Below are positions 9,351 to 17,996 of a DNA stretch of 64,000 bases, one piece after another. Source of the DNA: CAZSAL01 sp964604825. GTDB lineage: Bacteria; Elusimicrobiota; Elusimicrobia; 2-01-FULL-59-12. Made by a program: the position numbers and the translations under genes. The notes under the pieces were generated by a model. It did no database searches. It had not been told where the DNA came from and saw only the letters and a list, made by a program, of their open reading frames with translations. Location: NCBI GenBank assembly GCA_964604825.1, contig CAZSAL010000004.1:27670-91669 (forward strand), read 5' to 3'. Each line of letters opens with the position of its first letter. Positions within the stretch are counted from its first letter, which is position 1.

Positions 9351-10922
9351 ATGCCAAACAACTTAGCCGAACTCGAAATGAAACTCTGGGACGCCGCAGA
9401 TGAGCTTCGGGCCAATTCCAAGCTTAGTGCTGCCGAGTATTCCACCCCGGTGCTGGGGCTCATCTTCCTCCGGTTTGCAGACCACAAGTTCACCGTAGCC
9501 GAAAAGGAACTATCCAAGACCGGTACGGGCCGCCGCACCATCGGGAAAACTGACTACCAAGCCCGGGGTGTGCTTTACCTACCCCCCGAAGCACGATTCT
9601 CCCGATTGATCGCCCTCCCGGAGGGAGAGAATATTGGCAAAGCCCTTAACGATGCCATGAAGGTGATCGAAGCCGACAACGAGGACCTCAGGGGCATCCT
9701 TCCGAAAACCTACACGCAATTTGAGAACAAGATGCTTGTCGAGCTTCTGAAACTTATGAACTCGATCCCTATGGATATCGAAGGGGACGCCTTTGGAAAA
9801 ATTTACGAATACTTCCTTGGGGAATTTGCCTTGACCGAGGGCAGGGATGGAGGAGAATTCTTTACGCCGACCCCTATCGTAAAGCTCATCGTCGAGGTCA
9901 TCGAGCCCTTTCACGGCAAGATCTATGACCCCGCTTGTGGTTCTGGGGGCATGTTTGTGCAGTCTGCCCGATTTGTGGAAAACCACAAAAAGAGAGCATC
10001 CGATGAGATAAGCGTCTACGGGCAGGAAAAAACGGCAGAAACAGTACGGCTCTGCAAAATGAACCTCGCTGTCCATGGACTTTCAGGCGACATTCGAGAA
10101 GCCATCTCGTATTACGACGATCTCCATAATTCGCCGGGACAGTTTGATTTCGTAATGGCAAATCCACCCTTTAACGTGGATCGTGTAGATAAAGAGCGCA
10201 TCAAGGATGATAAGAGGCGATTCCCATTCGGGATGCCTTCCATCGACAATGCCAACTTTTTGTGGATTCAACTCTTTCTGAGCTCCTTAAACAAAACGGG
10301 AAGAGCAGGATTTGTCATGACTAACACAGCCGCAGATGCACGATCTTCTGAAATGGAGATTCGGAAGAAGATTATTACGTCGAATGTAGTTAACGCAATC
10401 GTTTCTGTTGGCCCAAATATGTTCTACACGGTCATTCTCCCCTGTGATCTTTGGTTTTTTGACAAAGCCAAGTCTAAGACGAAACAATCCGGCACTATCC
10501 TATTCCTTGATGCCCGTGATATATATCACCAGATTGATCGATCCCATAGAGATTGGACAGATGACCAAATTGGCTTTCTAGGAAATATCGTGCGACTCTA
10601 TCGGGGTGAATCTTTGGATTTTAAACAAGGCGGGAGAGATACTGAATTGAAGATCTTGGAGTTATTCGGTAAAAAGCCAAAGTATACGGACATCCCCGGT
10701 CTTTGCAAGGTGGTCACGCTGAAGGATGTTGAAACTCAGAATTGGTCCTTGAGTCCGGGCAGTTATGTGGGGGTCGATTCAGGAATGAAGTTTAATCAAG
10801 ACCGATTTGGCCAAAGCTTTGAGGTCTTAACTCAGCAATTCGTTCAACTTACTTCAGAGGCACATCTTCTCGAATCCACAATTGTTCGAAACGTGAAGAC
10901 TATCCTCAAGACTCTAGAATGA
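9351..10922 (+). CDS. hsdM: type I restriction-modification system, DNA methyltransferase subunit
   Basis: HsdM, 523 residues from the ATG at 9351. An N-terminal helical HsdM_N domain (LAELEMKLWDAADELR) is followed by the N6-adenine methylase core. The SAM-binding motif is YDPACGSGGMFVQS (about residues 198-211) and the catalytic motif IV NPPF lies in FVMANPPFNVDR. The family methylates adenine in the bipartite site chosen by HsdS. The stop codon overlaps the hsdS start by 4 bases. The two other hsd genes follow immediately, so the locus appears complete and functional. Confidence 0.95.
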   Translation: MPNNLAELEMKLWDAADELRANSKLSAAEYSTPVLGLIFLRFADHKFTVAEKELSKTGTGRRTIGKTDYQARGVLYLPPEARFSRLIALPEGENIGKALNDAMKVIEADNEDLRGILPKTYTQFENKMLVELLKLMNSIPMDIEGDAFGKIYEYFLGEFALTEGRDGGEFFTPTPIVKLIVEVIEPFHGKIYDPACGSGGMFVQSARFVENHKKRASDEISVYGQEKTAETVRLCKMNLAVHGLSGDIREAISYYDDLHNSPGQFDFVMANPPFNVDRVDKERIKDDKRRFPFGMPSIDNANFLWIQLFLSSLNKTGRAGFVMTNTAADARSSEMEIRKKIITSNVVNAIVSVGPNMFYTVILPCDLWFFDKAKSKTKQSGTILFLDARDIYHQIDRSHRDWTDDQIGFLGNIVRLYRGESLDFKQGGRDTELKILELFGKKPKYTDIPGLCKVVTLKDVETQNWSLSPGSYVGVDSGMKFNQDRFGQSFEVLTQQFVQLTSEAHLLESTIVRNVKTILKTLE

Positions 10923-12127
10923 AGCTTTCCGATTACGTAGCCTTCAATCCTCGTGTTTCTTTGGAAAAAGGAGTGAGGGCTAACTTTGTCTCAATGGATG
11001 CGATTAGGCCGGGGCTTCGTTATGTATACCCCGACCAGGAAAGAATAGTGAATGGCTCCGGGTCAAGATTTGTTCCAGGAGATATTCTCTTTGCACGCAT
11101 CACGCCATGCTTAGAGAATGGAAAGATCGCTCAATATTCCGGTGATTCTAATGGTTTTGGCTCAACTGAGTTCTTCGTACTCCATGCGATCGAATCTTCA
11201 ACCGATCCGGCATATCTCTATTACTTCTCGCAGAAATCTGATTTACGAGCCGCCGCTGCTAAGAGTATGACAGGGGCGTCGGGTCGACAAAGGGCAAACA
11301 TCGACGCTTTAAAGGAATATCCATGCGTATTCCCATCTTTGCGTGAGCAACGTTCTATTGCCGCCGTTCTTACGGCCTATGATGAGCTTATCGATAATAC
11401 CCTCAAACGTATAAGAATTCTGGAAAAGATCGCGCATTCTATCTTTCGAGATTGGTTCGTGTTATATCGCTTTCCTGGTCACGAAACTCAACGGTTTACC
11501 AAATCACCTCTAGGCCGAGTTCCAACAAAGTGGTCAGTTAAAAAGGCGACAGAGGCCATTTTTGTAAATCCTAAAACAGTGGTGAGAAAGCGTAAATCTA
11601 TCCCTTTTGTCTCAATGAGTTGTCTTTCAGATGATTCAATGATTATTCGTGACGGAGAGACTAGAAGTGCAGCTTCTGGGCCAAAGTTTCAGAAGGGCGA
11701 TACGCTTTTTGCTCGCATTACTCCTTGCCTAGAAAACGGCAAAACAGGGTTTGTTCAATTTTTAGTGGGTGACGAGCCTGCTTGTGGATCAACTGAATTC
11801 ATCGTCTTGCGTTCAAAGACCTTGTGTCCAGAATATGTGTACTTATTGGCACGTACAGATGAATTCCGCGGCAACGCCATTAAGAGTATGACCGGAGCAA
11901 CCGGACGCCAGCGAGTCAGGGAGTCCTGTTTTGACAACTTTCTGATAGCTCATCCTGACACAGATACTTTGAAGAACTTCCATGATTGTGTAAGCCCAAT
12001 CTTTCACCAAATATACTTGTTATTCTTGAGAAATCAGAATCTTCAACGGACCCGAGATTTGATCTTGCCCTGTCTTATCTCTGGCCAACTCGGACTGAGC
12101 CAAATGGAGAACCCCACCAAATCATGA
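10919..12127 (+). CDS. hsdS: type I restriction-modification system, specificity subunit
   Basis: HsdS, 402 residues, with two target-recognition domains separated by a conserved helix (EQRSIAAVLTAYDELIDNTLKRIRILEKIAHSIF, about 142-175). Each half contains DILFARITPCLENGK or DTLFARITPCLENGK, then GSTEF and KSMTGA(S/T)GRQR, so the two domains are close paralogues in their framework. In this family the two domains read the two halves of a split recognition sequence. Start and stop overlap hsdM and hsdR by 4 bases each, giving a tightly coupled operon. Confidence 0.93.
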   Translation: MKLSDYVAFNPRVSLEKGVRANFVSMDAIRPGLRYVYPDQERIVNGSGSRFVPGDILFARITPCLENGKIAQYSGDSNGFGSTEFFVLHAIESSTDPAYLYYFSQKSDLRAAAAKSMTGASGRQRANIDALKEYPCVFPSLREQRSIAAVLTAYDELIDNTLKRIRILEKIAHSIFRDWFVLYRFPGHETQRFTKSPLGRVPTKWSVKKATEAIFVNPKTVVRKRKSIPFVSMSCLSDDSMIIRDGETRSAASGPKFQKGDTLFARITPCLENGKTGFVQFLVGDEPACGSTEFIVLRSKTLCPEYVYLLARTDEFRGNAIKSMTGATGRQRVRESCFDNFLIAHPDTDTLKNFHDCVSPIFHQIYLLFLRNQNLQRTRDLILPCLISGQLGLSQMENPTKS

Positions 12128-15100
12128 CCCTTTCCGGCTATTCCGAGGATCGCCTTATACAGGCCCCGACCGTTGAGCTATTCGGCAAGCTGAAATGGGA
12201 CACGGCAGATTGTATGGGCGAGTTCGATAGCGGAAAAAGCACGCTTGGCAGGGAATCGAAAGGCGACGTCGTGCTGGTCAAGAAATTGCGCCCCGCCCTT
12301 CGCAAACTGAACCCGGACCTGCCAGAAGAGGCCATCTCCCTTGCCATCGAAGAGATCACCCGTGACCGGAGCGTGATGAGCCCGGTTGCCGCCAACAAGG
12401 AAATCTACGAGGCGTTGAAAACCGTGGTGAAGGTTTCTTGCCGGAGCCAGGAGGCGCAGGAAGAGGAGACGTACACGGTCAACGTGGTCGATTGGCAGAC
12501 GCCAGCAAACAACGATTTCTTCCTTGCGTCGCAGTTTTGGGTGGCAGGGGATATGTATACCCGTCGTGCGGACTTGGTCGGTTTCGTCAACGGGCTCCCC
12601 CTGGTTTTCATCGAATTGAAGGCCGCTCACCGCAACTTGGAAGAAGCCTACCGGGGCAACTTGCGGGACTACCGAACAGCCATCCCGAAACTCTTTTGGT
12701 ACAACGCCTTCAACGTCCTATCCAACGGTATCGACAGCCGGATCGGCACGATCACGAGCGATTGGGAGCACTTCGCCGAATGGAAGAAGATCAACAGCGA
12801 GGGCGAAGAGGGCATTATTTCCTTGGAAACGATAATCAGGGGAGTCTGTGATAAGGAAAAGCTCCTTGATTTGGTCGAGAATTTCACCCTATTCGTCGAA
12901 GCGAAGGGCGGTCCGGTCAAGATGTTGGCCAAGAACCATCAGTATCTTGGCGTAAACAATGCCGTTCAGGCGTTGACCCAGATCAAAGAGAAAAAGGGCC
13001 GTCTCGGCGTCTTTTGGCATACGCAGGGAAGCGGGAAGAGCTATTCAATGGTGTTCTTTTCGCAGAAGGTCCTCCGGAAGAAGCCAGGTAATTGGACGTT
13101 CCTTGTCGTAACCGATCGTAAAGAGCTGGACACTCAGATTTATAGGAACTTCGCTAGTGCCGGGGCGGTCACGGAACAGGAAGCGCAGGCGACTAGCGGG
13201 GCTCACCTGAAACAGCTTCTCAGGGAAGATCATCGCTTTGTTTTTACCTTGATCCAGAAGTTCGGGACGGACGGGGGCGCAGCCTTTCCCGTGCTTTCGG
13301 AGCGTTCCGACATTATTGTAATCACCGACGAAGCACACCGATCGCAATACGATACCCTGGCCTTGAATATGCGGACGGCATTACCCCAGGCCGCCTTCAT
13401 CGCTTTTACTGGGACACCTCTCATCGTCGGCGAAGAGAAGACCAAGGATGTCTTCGGCGATTACGTCAGTGTCTACAACTTCCGGCAATCCGTGATCGAT
13501 GGGTCTACCGTCCCGCTTTACTACGAGAACCGCATCCCGGAGCTTCAGCTTACTAACCAGCATCTGAACGAGGATATGGAAACATTGCTTGAGGCCACCG
13601 ACTTGGACGAGAACCAGCAGCGACGCCTCGAGCAGGAGTTCAGCCGGGAATACCACTTGATCACCCGCGAGGATCGCCTGAAACGGATAGCGGAAGACGT
13701 GGTCGAACACTTCACGGGCCGGGGCTTTCAGGGCAAGGCGATGGTCATCAGCATCGACAAAGCTACCGCCGTTAAGATGTATGACCGAGTCAAAACCCGT
13801 TGGCCGATTCATTTAGCCAAGCTGCGCCAGGAACTTCAAAGCACCCAGGATGCCGAACAGAAAGCCGATTTGGAAAGACGGATCACCTTCATGCAAACGA
13901 CGGACATGGCGGTCGTCGTATCACAGGGGCAGAACGAGGTTGAGGATTTGAAAGCAAAAGGGGTGGACATTACGCCTCACCGCTATCGTATGGTCCACGA
14001 AGATTTAGAAACCAAGTTCAAGACTTCCGAAGACCCGCTACGACTCGTTTTCGTTTGCGCCATGTGGATGACGGGCTTTGATGTCCCGTCATGTTCAACG
14101 ATCTACCTGGACAAGCCGATGCGGAACCACACGCTTATGCAGACGATCGCCCGGGCTAACCGTGTATGCGGCGAGAAACTGAACGGCTTGATCGTGGATT
14201 ACGCCGGCGTCTTTCGCAGTCTGCAGAAAGCCTTGGCTATCTACGGCACAGGGGTAGGCGGCACGGCGACCCAAGGCGATATGCCCGTTCAGGCCAAGCA
14301 GGAACTTATTGAAGGATTGCGCCACCACGTGGCACTGACGGTCGATCTATGCGAATCAAAGGGCGTAGACCTGTCGAAGATTATTACGAGCACGGCGTTC
14401 GAGCGTGTTAAGCAGATGGAGGATGCCCGGGAGACCATGATCGCTGACGACCAGACAAAGAAGCAGTTTTTGGCTTCTGCGACTTCTATTCACCGCCTTT
14501 TCAAAGCCATCCTTCCTGACCCGGCCGCAAAGGAATTGTCGCCACAATGTTCGGCTATCGTCAGGCTGGCCGACAGCATCCGTTCGTTGGCAGGACCCGT
14601 CGATATCTCTGAAGTCATGCAGGATGTCGAAGAATTGTTGGACGATTCCGTGGCGTCCGCCGGGTACGTGATCCGGGATCGGGGGCCAGAGAAGCGGATC
14701 GACTTATCTAAGATTGATTTTGAAGCCCTTCAGAAGAAGTTTGCTGCCGGATACAAACGGACGGAGATTGAACGGCTGAAGGCTTTGCTTCAAGGGCGAC
14801 TCGTTGTCCTTGTGCAAAAGAATCGCACGAGGATGGACTTCCTTGAACGCTTCCAGAAGATGATGGATGAATACAACGCCGGGGCGGTCAACATCGATGA
14901 GTTCTTCAAGCAATTGGTTGCCTTCTCCCGGCAGTTGGACGACGAAGACAAGCGGGGGATTACCCAGAATTTAAGCGAAGAAGAGCTGGCCGTCTTCGAT
15001 CTGCTCACAAAGCCGGAGCCAAAGCTCACCAAGAAGGCCGAAGTGGAAGTGAAGAAGGTAGCGAAGCAATTATTAGAGAAATTAAAAGCTGAAAAACTCG

Positions 15101-15285
15101 TTCTCGACTGGCGGAAACGTCAGCAATCCCGGGCCGCTGTCCGGCTATGTATCGAAGAAGTTCTTGACCAACTACCGCAGGATCTCTATCCCAAGCCAGT
15201 CTATGCCAAAAAATGCGACCTAGCCTATCAGCACATCTACGAAGCTTACTATGGAAGTGGCGCAAGCATCTATCAGACGGCATGA
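12124..15285 (+). CDS. hsdR: type I restriction-modification system, endonuclease/translocase subunit
   Basis: HsdR, 1053 residues from the ATG that overlaps the hsdS stop. The N-terminal nuclease domain has the PD-(D/E)xK pattern ADLVGFVNGLPLVFIELKA. The SF2 translocase follows, with Walker A HTQGSGKSYSMVF, DEAHRSQYD (motif II) and FIAFTGTPLI (motif III). Motif VI is seen in LMQTIARANRV. The C-terminal region (about 850-1053) is helical and would dock on HsdM. It cuts unmodified DNA at a distance after ATP-driven translocation. No frameshift is visible. Confidence 0.95.
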   Translation: MTLSGYSEDRLIQAPTVELFGKLKWDTADCMGEFDSGKSTLGRESKGDVVLVKKLRPALRKLNPDLPEEAISLAIEEITRDRSVMSPVAANKEIYEALKTVVKVSCRSQEAQEEETYTVNVVDWQTPANNDFFLASQFWVAGDMYTRRADLVGFVNGLPLVFIELKAAHRNLEEAYRGNLRDYRTAIPKLFWYNAFNVLSNGIDSRIGTITSDWEHFAEWKKINSEGEEGIISLETIIRGVCDKEKLLDLVENFTLFVEAKGGPVKMLAKNHQYLGVNNAVQALTQIKEKKGRLGVFWHTQGSGKSYSMVFFSQKVLRKKPGNWTFLVVTDRKELDTQIYRNFASAGAVTEQEAQATSGAHLKQLLREDHRFVFTLIQKFGTDGGAAFPVLSERSDIIVITDEAHRSQYDTLALNMRTALPQAAFIAFTGTPLIVGEEKTKDVFGDYVSVYNFRQSVIDGSTVPLYYENRIPELQLTNQHLNEDMETLLEATDLDENQQRRLEQEFSREYHLITREDRLKRIAEDVVEHFTGRGFQGKAMVISIDKATAVKMYDRVKTRWPIHLAKLRQELQSTQDAEQKADLERRITFMQTTDMAVVVSQGQNEVEDLKAKGVDITPHRYRMVHEDLETKFKTSEDPLRLVFVCAMWMTGFDVPSCSTIYLDKPMRNHTLMQTIARANRVCGEKLNGLIVDYAGVFRSLQKALAIYGTGVGGTATQGDMPVQAKQELIEGLRHHVALTVDLCESKGVDLSKIITSTAFERVKQMEDARETMIADDQTKKQFLASATSIHRLFKAILPDPAAKELSPQCSAIVRLADSIRSLAGPVDISEVMQDVEELLDDSVASAGYVIRDRGPEKRIDLSKIDFEALQKKFAAGYKRTEIERLKALLQGRLVVLVQKNRTRMDFLERFQKMMDEYNAGAVNIDEFFKQLVAFSRQLDDEDKRGITQNLSEEELAVFDLLTKPEPKLTKKAEVEVKKVAKQLLEKLKAEKLVLDWRKRQQSRAAVRLCIEEVLDQLPQDLYPKPVYAKKCDLAYQHIYEAYYGSGASIYQTA

Positions 15286-15373
15286 TCCCCTGCAACTCAG
15301 CCAACCGCGCAATCTAATTTCCGCTTAATTCTTTAATTCTTCCTTCTCAGGCCCACGCTTAAGTCCACGAATT

Positions 15374-15406
15374 TCGGGAATATTTTTGCGTTTTCGACAC
15401 TAATGC
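15374..15406 (+). promoter_or_regulatory. 33-bp ECF-like promoter motif, copy A
   Basis: The block starts TCGGGAATATTTT and ends TTTTCGACACTAATGC. Two further copies at 17109 and 40039 differ at only a few central bases. GGGAAT as a -35 and CGACACTAA as a -10 resemble ECF-sigma promoters, though the 13-base gap between GGAAT and CGACAC is short. It precedes the oriT-like region and mobC. The rest of 15286-15373 holds nothing I can name. Confidence 0.6.
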
Positions 15407-15490
15407 TTGGACCGTTGTACAGGCATTGATCAGGAGACGAGCATGGAGCGCCAGAAAGGGTCTGGGTACCCCGGATTGGGTGGGGAACTT

Positions 15491-15598
15491 GGCAATCAGG
15501 GTAGGCAGGATACGCATTTTGTAAACAAAATGCCCTCGCCCCCGATTGCGGCCCTTCGGGCCGCGGCTCTTGCGGGCTCCTGCCTTACCCTGATTGCC
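15491..15598. other. candidate origin of transfer (nested inverted repeats)
   Basis: Outer arms GGCAATCAGGGTAGGCAGGA (15491-15510) and its complement at 15578-15598 match except for one inserted base. Inside are two perfect hairpins, GCATTTTG/CAAAATGC (15514-15533) and GCGGCCC/GGGCCGC (15548-15564). Its position directly upstream of mobC and the relaxase is where oriT usually lies. No nic site can be assigned. It lies between a promoter motif and mobC, so an RNA attenuator is the alternative. Confidence 0.5.
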
Positions 15599-15616
15599 GA
15601 CCTTAAGGAGGTTTCA

Positions 15617-16015
15617 ATGAAGAGAAAACCGGCATCCGAATTGTTGAGCAAGATTGTGAACGTGCGCGTACCTTATGACGAATACCATGGATTCCGCAAG
15701 CTGGCGGAGTATCTCAAAGTCAGCCCGGGCAGGTTGATCCGACACATCCTCCGCGAAAACTACATGGGACAATCCGATCCCTTGCCCGACCACATGAAAG
15801 GCTTCCGCGAGGCCGTTAACCAGCTGGCGGCAGCCGGCCGTAATCTCAATCAACTAGCCCGCGCTGCCAACAGCGGGCAACGGGTCGATCAAACTGAGGC
15901 CCAAGCTGTCATGGCTGAGATCCAAGCAGCGCTCAATCGAATGGGTGTGGAAATCAAAGCCTACATGTCGCGGCGCCGCAAACTGGAATGCGTTGAGCCC
16001 CGAAAAGCCGCTTGA
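15617..16015 (+). CDS. MobC-like mobilisation/relaxosome accessory protein
   Basis: This 132-residue protein starts at an ATG with a strong AAGGAGG site. The N-terminal half (KIVNVRVPYDEYHGFRKLAEYLKVSPGRLIRHILREN) looks like a ribbon-helix-helix DNA-binding unit. The second half has the MobC signature FREAVNQLAAAGRNLNQLARAANSG. MobC proteins bind oriT and help the relaxase melt and nick it. The relaxase frame overlaps its 3' end. An open frame runs further upstream, but it reads through the structured oriT candidate and is unlikely to be translated. Confidence 0.85.
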   Translation: MKRKPASELLSKIVNVRVPYDEYHGFRKLAEYLKVSPGRLIRHILRENYMGQSDPLPDHMKGFREAVNQLAAAGRNLNQLARAANSGQRVDQTEAQAVMAEIQAALNRMGVEIKAYMSRRRKLECVEPRKAA

Positions 16016-16973
16016 TTTCTCTTACCGGCCGCTCGTTAAAGGGCATGGCCTGGTCGTTGCCTTGCCGCTCGCAGAACGCCTGCGGGCGGCAAGGGGCGTT
16101 CCGCAGGCCGTGGTCAAAGTAGCTGGCTACGGTCACGGGACCCCGGCAGCCAAGCGCCTCCTCCGATACATCAGCCGCAAAGGGGAATTGCCGCTCGAAA
16201 CTGAATTGGGGGAGGTTCTGACCACCACCGATGAACAGAAGGCCCTAGTGAATGATTGGGCCATCGATTTTGACGCACGAGGGGACAGCCGAGATACCGT
16301 TCACCTCATCTTCTCCATGCCGCCGGGGTCTTCTCCCGAAGCCTTGCGCCGCACCATCCGGACGGTTCTGCAGCGGCGGTTCCAGGGGCATGAGGCGGTC
16401 TTTGCCATCCATGAAGACAAGAAGCATCCGCATGCCCATGTGGTGGTCAAGATGTTCAATGTCGAAACTGAAAAGAAATTGCGCCTCAACCGACCCGACC
16501 TTTATCGCCTGCGCGAAATCTATGCTGAAGCCGCGCGAGAGGAAGGGGTTGAAATGGCCGTGTCACCCCGGGCCGCGCGGGGAATCGGACGAAAGGGCAG
16601 CCGTCGCGTCGCTCATCAGCTTCATCGCAAGGGGATCGTACCGCGCGCTGAGAAAGAGACCGCACGTGAAGTCCTTGAAAGTCTGGAAAAAGGCGATCTA
16701 CGGGCGAAACCCTGGGAAGTCGCCATGCGGCGCCGCAATGACCTCGAAAGGCAAGCCTACCGAACCGAAGCCGAACGGCTCCGCACCGCCGCGCTCCAAA
16801 ACGTCAAAGACAGGGACGCGCTCTTGAAGGCGGCGGCCGACCTCGAACGATTTTCCCGCGCGATGCCCACGCCCAAGACACTCCGCCAAACAATGATTGA
16901 CCAGCTTCTCCAATCGCCGCGTCCCAAGAATCCGGGATCCTCCCGGGACCACGACGGCGGTCTTGAGCGCTAA
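15993..16973 (+). CDS. relaxase/mobilisation nuclease (VirD2/TraI type)
   Basis: The relaxase domain begins with KVAGYGHGTPAAKRLLRYISRKG. It has the metal-binding histidine motif III in AIHEDKKHPHAHVVVKMF (about residue 130) and DTVHLIFSMPPGS between them. It nicks one strand at oriT, stays covalently bound to the 5' end and is delivered to the recipient by the type IV secretion system. The C-terminal third is basic and helical. The start is uncertain: a TTG at 15993, a GTG at 15945 and an internal GTG are all possible because the gene overlaps mobC out of frame. The family is probably MOBP-like. Confidence 0.85.
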   Translation: MSPEKPLDFSYRPLVKGHGLVVALPLAERLRAARGVPQAVVKVAGYGHGTPAAKRLLRYISRKGELPLETELGEVLTTTDEQKALVNDWAIDFDARGDSRDTVHLIFSMPPGSSPEALRRTIRTVLQRRFQGHEAVFAIHEDKKHPHAHVVVKMFNVETEKKLRLNRPDLYRLREIYAEAAREEGVEMAVSPRAARGIGRKGSRRVAHQLHRKGIVPRAEKETAREVLESLEKGDLRAKPWEVAMRRRNDLERQAYRTEAERLRTAALQNVKDRDALLKAAADLERFSRAMPTPKTLRQTMIDQLLQSPRPKNPGSSRDHDGGLER

Positions 16974-17108
16974 TCCCGATTCACCTCCACTGTTCGCTTT
17001 GTGCGCATCCCTCGTAGCTAGATAAATCTCCGCATGCTATTTTTCACCTTTTTATTTTGAGTTTCGTTGATTTTCTCCGCGCGAAATGAAAAGTGCCGAA
17101 CCAGGTAA

Positions 17109-17141
17109 TCGGGAATATTTTCGAGTTTTCGACACTAACGC
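17109..17141 (+). promoter_or_regulatory. 33-bp ECF-like promoter motif, copy B
   Basis: Same block as at 15374 and 40039: TCGGGAATATTTT, three variable bases, then GTTTTCGACACTAACGC. It lies 40 bases before the first gene of the type IV secretion operon, a normal promoter-to-start distance. The flanking DNA at 16974-17108 and 17142-17181 shows no other clear signal. Confidence 0.65.
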
Positions 17142-17181
17142 TTCGAAGGGCAGCACTATCGCAAGTTGGAAAGGAGCCGCT

Positions 17182-17430
17182 ATGCAGATGGAAATTGAAG
17201 GACAAGAGGTCGTCTACAAGGATCTTCCTGATCTCCAGGGGAAGTTGACGGGACTCCTGGACAAGATCACGCAGGAGCGCGTGCTCCATGACCAGGAAGC
17301 CAAGCGCCTGCGTCATCAGGAGAAAAAGCTCCGTGCGTTTCTAGGGAATTCCGGCACTATGCCGGTCGCCACGACGGATCGTGACTCCGACCCGGCAGAT
17401 GTCGCAGGCAAAGGGGGCGCCCATGAATAA
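17182..17430 (+). CDS. small coiled-coil protein heading the T4SS operon
   Basis: This 82-residue protein starts at an ATG 5 bases after AAGGAG. An earlier in-frame ATG would place the promoter motif inside the gene. The middle (LQGKLTGLLDKITQERVLHDQEAKRLRHQEKKLRAFL) is a continuous charged helix, probably a coiled coil. The tail is Ala/Asp-rich. It has no signal peptide and I recognise no family. It overlaps virB2 by 8 bases, so it is the first gene of the secretion operon and might be a cytoplasmic regulator or chaperone. That role is a guess. Confidence 0.55.
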   Translation: MQMEIEGQEVVYKDLPDLQGKLTGLLDKITQERVLHDQEAKRLRHQEKKLRAFLGNSGTMPVATTDRDSDPADVAGKGGAHE

Positions 17431-17710
17431 CAGGGGGTTCCTCACATTGGGTCTGTTGGCTGTACTCATGCTTTCGGTCGCGCTTCCGGCCTTGGCTGAC
17501 ATGGGAGGCTTGCCTTGGGAAACACCCCTTCAAGTCGTTGTTAACGCTCTCAGCGGTTCCACCGGCACCCTCCTGGCCGTTCTGGCGGTCATGGCCGTTG
17601 GCGTGATGGCTTTAGCCGGGCGAGTCTCCTGGGCGCATGCAGGCGCGGTCCTTTTCGGAATCGCCTGCATCTTCGGTGCGGCGCGGATCGTGGCGATCTT
17701 CAATGGTTGA
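17423..17710 (+). CDS. virB2: T4SS pilin VirB2/TrbC
   Basis: This 95-residue pilin precursor has a signal peptide ending PALA (about residues 1-25), then two hydrophobic helices (about 47-68 and 75-92) divided by a short polar loop. That is the VirB2/TrbC layout. The processed subunit would insert in the inner membrane and assemble into the conjugative pilus. Position between a coiled-coil gene and virB3 supports the call. It overlaps both neighbours by 8 bases. Confidence 0.87.
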   Translation: MNNRGFLTLGLLAVLMLSVALPALADMGGLPWETPLQVVVNALSGSTGTLLAVLAVMAVGVMALAGRVSWAHAGAVLFGIACIFGAARIVAIFNG

Positions 17711-17996
17711 GAACCGGAACAACGATCCGCTTTTTCTCGGGCTTACTCGTCCGGCGATGATCTGGGGCGTGCCCCAACCGGTTTTTATCCTGAACGGGAT
17801 GGTATCCATGGTCGGGTTTCTTGTCTTCAACTCCTTTTATCCGCTCTTCATTGGAGCGCCGGTCCTGCATGGAGTGGCCTATCTACTTTGTCTCAAAGAA
17901 GCCCGCATTTTTGACCTGTGGTTCATCAAAGCGCGCTTCCTGCGATGCCTGAATCGCCGCTATTGGGGAGCCAACAGCTACGACCCTTTCCAATGA
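17703..17996 (+). CDS. virB3: T4SS protein VirB3/TrbD
   Basis: This 97-residue protein has the VirB3 opening DPLFLGLTRPAMIWGVP and two adjacent membrane helices (about 26-45 and 48-64). It closes with the usual ARFLRCLNRRYWGANSYDPF tail. VirB3 is an inner-membrane partner of the VirB4 ATPase in pilus assembly. The start overlaps virB2 by 8 bases and the stop overlaps virB4 by 4. Confidence 0.9.
   Translation: MVENRNNDPLFLGLTRPAMIWGVPQPVFILNGMVSMVGFLVFNSFYPLFIGAPVLHGVAYLLCLKEARIFDLWFIKARFLRCLNRRYWGANSYDPFQ

Noticed and set aside
15407..15616. N-terminal extension of mobC
   Set aside because: The open frame runs through the oriT-like inverted repeats, and the ATG at 15617 has an ideal AAGGAGG site.
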